A stretch of DNA of 7,200 bases from Thermococcus sp. (lineage in GTDB: Archaea > Methanobacteriota_B > Thermococci > Thermococcales > Thermococcaceae): assembly GCA_027074805.1 (NCBI GenBank), contig JALTCK010000079.1:1-7200 (forward strand), read 5' to 3'. The notes under the pieces were generated by a model, which saw nothing but the letters and a program-made list of their open reading frames with translations, was not told the origin of the DNA and made no database searches. The position numbers and the translations under genes were made by a program. Positions 3,644 through 7,200 of this stretch are shown piece after piece. Numbering within the stretch: position 1 is the stretch's first letter; every line of letters starts with the position of its first letter.

Positions 3644-5452
3644 TCATGCGGCAGCCCATATCGGTATGCCAGCCTCGAGGAGCCTCTTGAGCTCCTTCCC
3701 TATCGGCGTGCTCTTGCTGACCTTGACGAGGCCCTTCTTGCTCGGCGTTGCCGTGAAGACGTACTGCTCGCCGCCGTAGAACTTTAGCGGCCTCTTCGCA
3801 TAGTCAGGTGAAACGCGAAGCACTATCGTTTTCCTCTTCTCCTCGACCTCGACGGGAATCTTCTCCTTCGGCTTCGCCTCCTCGCGCTCGGCGAAGCTCT
3901 TGACGTCTATGCTTATCCCTATTCTCTTCTCAAGCTCCCCAATTCTCTTCCCCTTTTTGCCGATTATCGCCGGGATATCAAACTCGTCGGCATAAATAAC
4001 CGCTTTGTGCGGGCTTGCTATCTCCACTTCAGTATAAACATCGGGCAAGAACTTCTTTATCTCCTGCTTGAGCCTCTTCTCGGCGAGCCTCAGAGCTGGG
4101 GGCTTCTCCTCCTTCTTGACCGGAACGACACTTATCTCCTCGCCGTAAGTGTATATCTCATACTCCAGCTCGCCCGTCTCGAAGTCTCTAACTTCAATTA
4201 CCGGCCTTGCTAAGTCTTCCTCCTTCATTCCGCTTGGAACCTTGACGAGGTATTCCAGTGTTAGGACCTTGGCCACCCTTCCGGCCTTAATGAAGAGCAC
4301 AGTGTCGACTATTTGAGGTATCATTCCCAGCTCTACCCTCCCAATAAAGCGCTGAACAGCGTCAATCGGCTTCGTGGCGTGAACCACTCCAACCATTCCG
4401 ACGCCGGCGAGCCTTAAATCCGAGTAAATCTTGAAGTCACTCGTCTTCCTCATCTCGTCGAATATCGTGTAGTCCGGCCTGACGAGGAGGAGTAAATCCC
4501 CAGTCAGCTCCATCCTACCGTTTAAGGCAGTATACTGGGTTATCTCATCCCCAACCTGGAGGTCCCTCGGTTTTTCCATAGTTTTCACTATCTTGCCCAT
4601 GCCCACATACCACTCGGCCAAAGCCTGGGCAAATGTCGTCTTTCCTTCACCAGGGGCACCAGCGATTAGAATTCCCTCTGCTTTGTCCTTAAGGCGCTCC
4701 AGCAACTTGTCACTCAATTCATAGTCCTCTATACTAAGCTTCTTCACGGGCCTTACTGCGGTTATCTCAATCCTATCCGCGAAGGGAGGTTTTGCTATGA
4801 CGATACGGTAGTTCCTGAGCTGAACAACCGTTGCACCAGGTTCGTCAAGTTCAATGAAACTCTCAGGTTCTCTCTTGGCCCTCTCCACTATGTCGTCCGC
4901 TATCTCTTCGAGCTCATCGTCGCTCAGAGGTTCATCGCGAATTGGAACGAGCCTCCACTCGCCGGGCTTTCCCTTCTTCGCGAGCGGCCTTACACCTGCC
5001 TTCAGGTGGACGCTCATCGTAGTCTTGTCGAAGAAGTCCTCGAGGCGGTGACGAACCTCCCTCTTTGCCGTCAGGTAAATCACCTCTATGCCCTTCGCTA
5101 TGGCCACATCACGCTGAACCTGGTCACCGGTAATCAGCGTTGCATTGAGTTCTCTCGCGGTCTCGCGAACCATATGGTCTATCTCTCCAGCTTTGGCACG
5201 CCTTATCTGCCATAACTCCGGTCTGCCGCCGTAGAACTCGAGGAGTATCTTACCTCTGTTGGCCATCTCACGGAGCTTCTTGAGCTCCTCAAGGCCCGTG
5301 TGACCTATTGCCTTGCCCTCGTTGGCCTGGTGTTCTATCTCAGCTATGACGGCCTCGGGAACTACAACCTTAACCTTCTCGTCGAGTGTCGAGATGAACT
5401 GAGTAAGCCTTCCGTCAACTATGACGCTTGTATCCGGAATAAAAACTCTCAT
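3644..5452 (-). CDS. PIN domain - type II/IV secretion-type ATPase - KH domain protein (COG1855)
   Basis: About 602 residues from ATG 5452. Residues 1-130 are a PIN/VapC nuclease domain: IPDTSVIVDG with Asp7, Glu38, Asp92 (GEIDHM) and Asp110 (TGDQVQRD) as probable metal ligands. Residues about 220-400 form a GspE/PilT-like ATPase with Walker A GAPGEGKT (265-272), Walker B YTIFDEMR (328-335) and a His motif VVHATKP. Residues about 485-520 are a KH RNA-binding motif (AIIGKKGKRIGELEKRIGI). The C-terminus (about 545-602) is a small beta-rich tail. This architecture is a conserved archaeal family of unknown function; a nuclease and an RNA-binding module joined to a ring ATPase suggests energy-dependent RNA processing or RNA quality control. 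ATG 5452 is chosen because GGTGAG lies about 6 nt upstream; GTG 5461 would overlap that site. It is divergent from the MinD gene. Confidence 0.92.
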   Translation of the reverse strand: MRVFIPDTSVIVDGRLTQFISTLDEKVKVVVPEAVIAEIEHQANEGKAIGHTGLEELKKLREMANRGKILLEFYGGRPELWQIRRAKAGEIDHMVRETARELNATLITGDQVQRDVAIAKGIEVIYLTAKREVRHRLEDFFDKTTMSVHLKAGVRPLAKKGKPGEWRLVPIRDEPLSDDELEEIADDIVERAKREPESFIELDEPGATVVQLRNYRIVIAKPPFADRIEITAVRPVKKLSIEDYELSDKLLERLKDKAEGILIAGAPGEGKTTFAQALAEWYVGMGKIVKTMEKPRDLQVGDEITQYTALNGRMELTGDLLLLVRPDYTIFDEMRKTSDFKIYSDLRLAGVGMVGVVHATKPIDAVQRFIGRVELGMIPQIVDTVLFIKAGRVAKVLTLEYLVKVPSGMKEEDLARPVIEVRDFETGELEYEIYTYGEEISVVPVKKEEKPPALRLAEKRLKQEIKKFLPDVYTEVEIASPHKAVIYADEFDIPAIIGKKGKRIGELEKRIGISIDVKSFAEREEAKPKEKIPVEVEEKRKTIVLRVSPDYAKRPLKFYGGEQYVFTATPSKKGLVKVSKSTPIGKELKRLLEAGIPIWAAA

Positions 5453-5478
5453 ACCTCTCACCGTGCTCGGTGTGAGGC

Positions 5479-5496
5479 TAAAGGTTCATAAAGGTT
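5479..5496. promoter_or_regulatory. Divergent promoter region with tandem TAAAGGTT repeat
   Basis: The 70-bp gap between the PIN-ATPase and MinD genes contains TAAAGGTT at 5479-5486 and 5489-5496, a perfect 8-bp direct repeat with a 10-bp period. On the minus strand AAACC followed by TTTATGAA (5485-5492) is a BRE/TATA pair. It predicts a start near 5464 and a leader holding GGTGAG for the PIN-ATPase gene. A TATA for MinD on plus is less clear and may use the same bases (TTCATAAA). The repeat, one helical turn apart, could be an operator half-site pair. Confidence 0.5.
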
Positions 5497-5522
5497 TAGT
5501 TCGAAATAGTTAGGGGAAAAAG

Positions 5523-6260
5523 ATGGGCAGGCTGATATCCATTGCCTCCGGTAAGGGGGGCACAGGGAAAACGACAACAACGGCCAACCTTTCTATAGCC
5601 CTTGGAAAGCTCGGCTTCAAGGTCTGCGCCGTCGATGCAGATTTAACTATGGCAAACCTGAGCCTCGTCATGGGGGTTGACGACGCAAGTGTAACCATTC
5701 ACGATGTTCTCGCTGGTAGAAGCCCCATAACTGGAGCCATCTACGCCACTGCCTTTGAAAACGTTTCTCTCGTTCCAGCCGCCATTGACTGGGAACACGT
5801 CATACGAGCCGATCCCAGGAAACTTCCGGACACTCTCCACGAGCTTAAGGACATGTTCGATTACGTGCTCATAGACTCCCCAGCCGGTCTTCAGATGGAT
5901 GCTATGAACGCCATGCTCAGCGGTGAGGAGGTCGTTCTTGTAACGAACCCGGAAATCTCATGTCTCACCGACACTATGAAGGTAGGAATGGTCTTAAAAC
6001 GGGCCGGTTTGGTAGTTCTGGGCTTCGTGCTCAACAGGTACGGTGCCAGTGAGAACGATATCCCTCCAGATGTCGCCGAAGAAGTCATGGAGATAAGGCT
6101 CCTAGAAGTCATCCCCGAGGATCCCAAGGTTCGGGAGGCTACCCTTGAAGGAGTCCCAGTGGTTGAGTACAAACCCAAATCGGAGGGGGCCAAAGCCTTC
6201 ATGAGGTTGGCCGAGAAGATATCGAGGATCGCGGGGATAAAAGCAAAGGTGATGAGATGA
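5523..6260 (+). CDS. minD: MinD/ParA-family P-loop ATPase
   Basis: A 245-residue deviant-Walker ATPase of the MinD/ParA/SIMIBI class. It has SGKGGTGKTTTT (9-20; signature Lys11 and catalytic Lys16), switch I around DADLTMANLS (38-47) and Walker B YVLIDSPAG (114-122, Asp118). The PDVAEEVMEIRLLEVIPEDP segment (182-201) is typical of archaeal MinD. Such proteins dimerise on ATP and position cellular structures; in archaea several paralogues exist, and not all act in cell division. The last 20 residues (AEKISRIAGIKAKVMR) are basic and amphipathic, a possible weak membrane-targeting helix. ATG 5523 has AGGGG (5512-5516) 6 nt upstream. It overlaps the GPN GTPase gene by ATGA, so the two are an operon. 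MinE is not present, as is usual in archaea. Confidence 0.9.
   Translation: MGRLISIASGKGGTGKTTTTANLSIALGKLGFKVCAVDADLTMANLSLVMGVDDASVTIHDVLAGRSPITGAIYATAFENVSLVPAAIDWEHVIRADPRKLPDTLHELKDMFDYVLIDSPAGLQMDAMNAMLSGEEVVLVTNPEISCLTDTMKVGMVLKRAGLVVLGFVLNRYGASENDIPPDVAEEVMEIRLLEVIPEDPKVREATLEGVPVVEYKPKSEGAKAFMRLAEKISRIAGIKAKVMR
6247..6256 (+). promoter_or_regulatory. Ribosome binding site inside minD for the GPN GTPase
   Basis: AGGTGATGAG immediately precedes the ATG at 6257 and contains a full GGTGAT match to the archaeal 16S 3' end. It lies in the last codons of the MinD gene, whose TGA overlaps the downstream ATG. This supports re-initiation or coupling and fixes the start. Confidence 0.75.
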
Positions 6261-6997
6261 TACTGGCCTTCGTGGGCACGGCTGGGAGCGGCAAGACAAC
6301 CCTCACGCGATCCTTTGGCAACTATCTTGGAAAGAACGACTATACCGTCGGCTACGTTAACCTGGACACAGGCGTAATGAGGCTCCCCTATTCTCCGGAT
6401 GTTGACGTAAGGGATGACGTAACGGCATGGGACCTAATGGAGGAGGGTTTTGGACCCAATGGAGCCATTGTAGAAAGTTATGACAGACTACTCCCAAAGG
6501 TCGACGAGTATGCTGGAAAAATTCTGAAACTCGACTCGGAGTTAGACTACATTCTGATAGACACCCCCGGACAGATGGAGACCTTCCTCTTTCACGATTT
6601 TGGACTCATGCTCATGGAGTCCCTTCCAGACGTTCTGACGGTATACCTCTTCAGCCCGGAAATTCTGAGGAAACCATCTGACTACTGCTTTGTGCGCTTC
6701 TTCGGACTCATTATAGACCTGCGCCTCGGAACGACTACCCTTCCGGCCCTCACAAAGGTAGATGCTACAGATCTCGACCACCACAAAAAGTACCTTGACG
6801 ATCTGGAATACCTAACCGCGAGGCTGAAACTCGAATCCTCAACGCAGGGTCTTCTAGCCCACAGGCTCTGCTCCGTCCTCCCGGAGCTTTCACCACCTAC
6901 AAGGGTTCTCTACCTCTCTGCAGTAACGGGAGAGGGTTTTGAAGACCTAGAAACTTTAGCCTACGAGCATTACTGCACCTGCGGCGACCTCACATAG
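6257..6997 (+). CDS. GPN-loop GTPase
   Basis: A 246-residue SIMIBI-class GTPase matching Pyrococcus abyssi PAB0955-type proteins. G1 is GTAGSGKT (7-14). The defining Gly-Pro-Asn insertion is GFGPNGA (GPN at 66-68), which completes the active site of the partner subunit. G3 is DTPGQME (102-108), G4 is TKVD (166-169, Thr in place of the usual Asn) and G5 is SAVTGEG (221-227). Eukaryotic relatives (Gpn1-3) assist RNA polymerase II assembly and import; the archaeal role is unproven, though assembly of polymerase or other complexes is a reasonable guess. The C-terminal YCTCG (239-243) carries two cysteines. It starts at an ATGA overlap with MinD, so the two NTPases are likely co-expressed. Confidence 0.95.
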   Translation: MILAFVGTAGSGKTTLTRSFGNYLGKNDYTVGYVNLDTGVMRLPYSPDVDVRDDVTAWDLMEEGFGPNGAIVESYDRLLPKVDEYAGKILKLDSELDYILIDTPGQMETFLFHDFGLMLMESLPDVLTVYLFSPEILRKPSDYCFVRFFGLIIDLRLGTTTLPALTKVDATDLDHHKKYLDDLEYLTARLKLESSTQGLLAHRLCSVLPELSPPTRVLYLSAVTGEGFEDLETLAYEHYCTCGDLT

Positions 6998-7082
6998 TCA
7001 ACCTAGGCACCTCCTCTTTGAAACCGTGTTCACATTTAGATGCCTTCTGGGTGTGACAATTACAAGGAGGAAACGGGAAGCC

Positions 7083-7090
7083 TTTTCTTA
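7083..7090 (+). promoter_or_regulatory. Possible TATA element for the last partial gene
   Basis: TTTTCTTA, preceded by the purine-rich GGGAAG, is centred about 25 nt before the GTG at 7112. The 114 bp between the GPN gene and 7112 otherwise shows only a weak CCTCCT/AGGAGG inverted pair (7010-7015; 7065-7070). Confidence 0.3.
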
Positions 7091-7111
7091 TGAAGGTCGA
7101 AGGAATTCCAG

Positions 7112-7200
7112 GTGAAAACCTTGTGCCTGATAGGGGGTGGGATGGGCTCAAATCTGAAGGTGATGTTTGTCAGGATGATCGAAACCGGCAGACATAGAGG
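7112..7200 (+). CDS. Unrecognised protein, 3' end beyond window
   Basis: From GTG 7112 the frame reads MKTLCLIGGGMGSNLKV, then MFVRMIETGRH, and stays open to the window edge (29 codons). AAGG (7100-7103) lies 8 nt upstream of the GTG, and an in-frame stop at 7091-7093 limits how far upstream it can begin. ATG 7142 is a later alternative. The hydrophobic strand followed by GGGMG resembles a nucleotide- or dinucleotide-binding turn, but too little is visible to assign a family. Confidence 0.5.
   Translation, partial: MKTLCLIGGGMGSNLKVMFVRMIETGRHR

Noticed and set aside
7090..7197. A 35-codon ORF starting at ATG 7090
   Set aside because: It lacks a ribosome binding site, ends in the window, and overlaps a more protein-like frame starting at GTG 7112.
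1..7200. CRISPR array, tRNA, rRNA or insertion sequence
   Set aside because: No regularly spaced repeats, cloverleaf with a T-loop motif, rRNA-length match or transposase motif was seen on either strand.

Overview
The window looks like a chromosomal segment from a hyperthermophilic euryarchaeon of the order Thermococcales, most likely Thermococcus. The reasons are the gene families present (GPN-loop GTPase, PIN-ATPase-KH protein, archaeal MinD, archaeal CitG-like protein, a DUF1884-type A-domain encapsulin relative), tight gene packing with 4-nt start/stop overlaps, GGTG/GGTGAT-type ribosome binding sites, archaeal TATA elements about 25 nt before the predicted transcript starts, and a textbook archaeal C/D box sRNA. 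The assignment is inference; no rRNA or other marker gene is present.

Layout: (1) 1-934, plus strand: the 3' part of a beta-repeat (toastrack-like) protein followed by a PspC-domain membrane protein, resembling a cell-envelope stress module. (2) 936-1862, plus: a CitG-family (triphosphoribosyl-dephospho-CoA synthase-like) protein. (3) 1846-2127, minus: a 93-residue protein resembling the HK97 A-domain 'Family 4 encapsulin' proteins, tail-to-tail with the CitG-like gene and overlapping it by 17 bp. (4) 2128-2368: a G/C-rich intergenic stretch with hairpins and a repeated motif, plus the encapsulin promoter. (5) 2369-2929, minus: Maf nucleotide pyrophosphatase. (6) 2948-3034, plus: a TATA element that seems to serve both Maf and a C/D box sRNA with two exact 12-nt guides; one guide matches a highly conserved 23S rRNA segment. 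(7) 3035-3598, minus: two translationally coupled small membrane/coiled-coil proteins and a frameshifted coiled-coil remnant. (8) 3644-5452, minus: a PIN nuclease-type domain fused to a secretion-type ATPase and a KH domain. (9) 5523-6997, plus: a divergent two-gene operon, MinD-like ATPase and GPN-loop GTPase, overlapping by ATGA. (10) 7112-end: the start of an unrecognised protein.

Most genes are housekeeping or conserved archaeal genes rather than a mobile island. The points most worth following are the C/D sRNA with its apparent shared promoter, the solitary A-domain encapsulin-like gene, the repeat-rich intergenic element beside it, and the decayed coiled-coil reading frame next to the sRNA. 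I see no CRISPR array, tRNA, rRNA, transposase or integrase.
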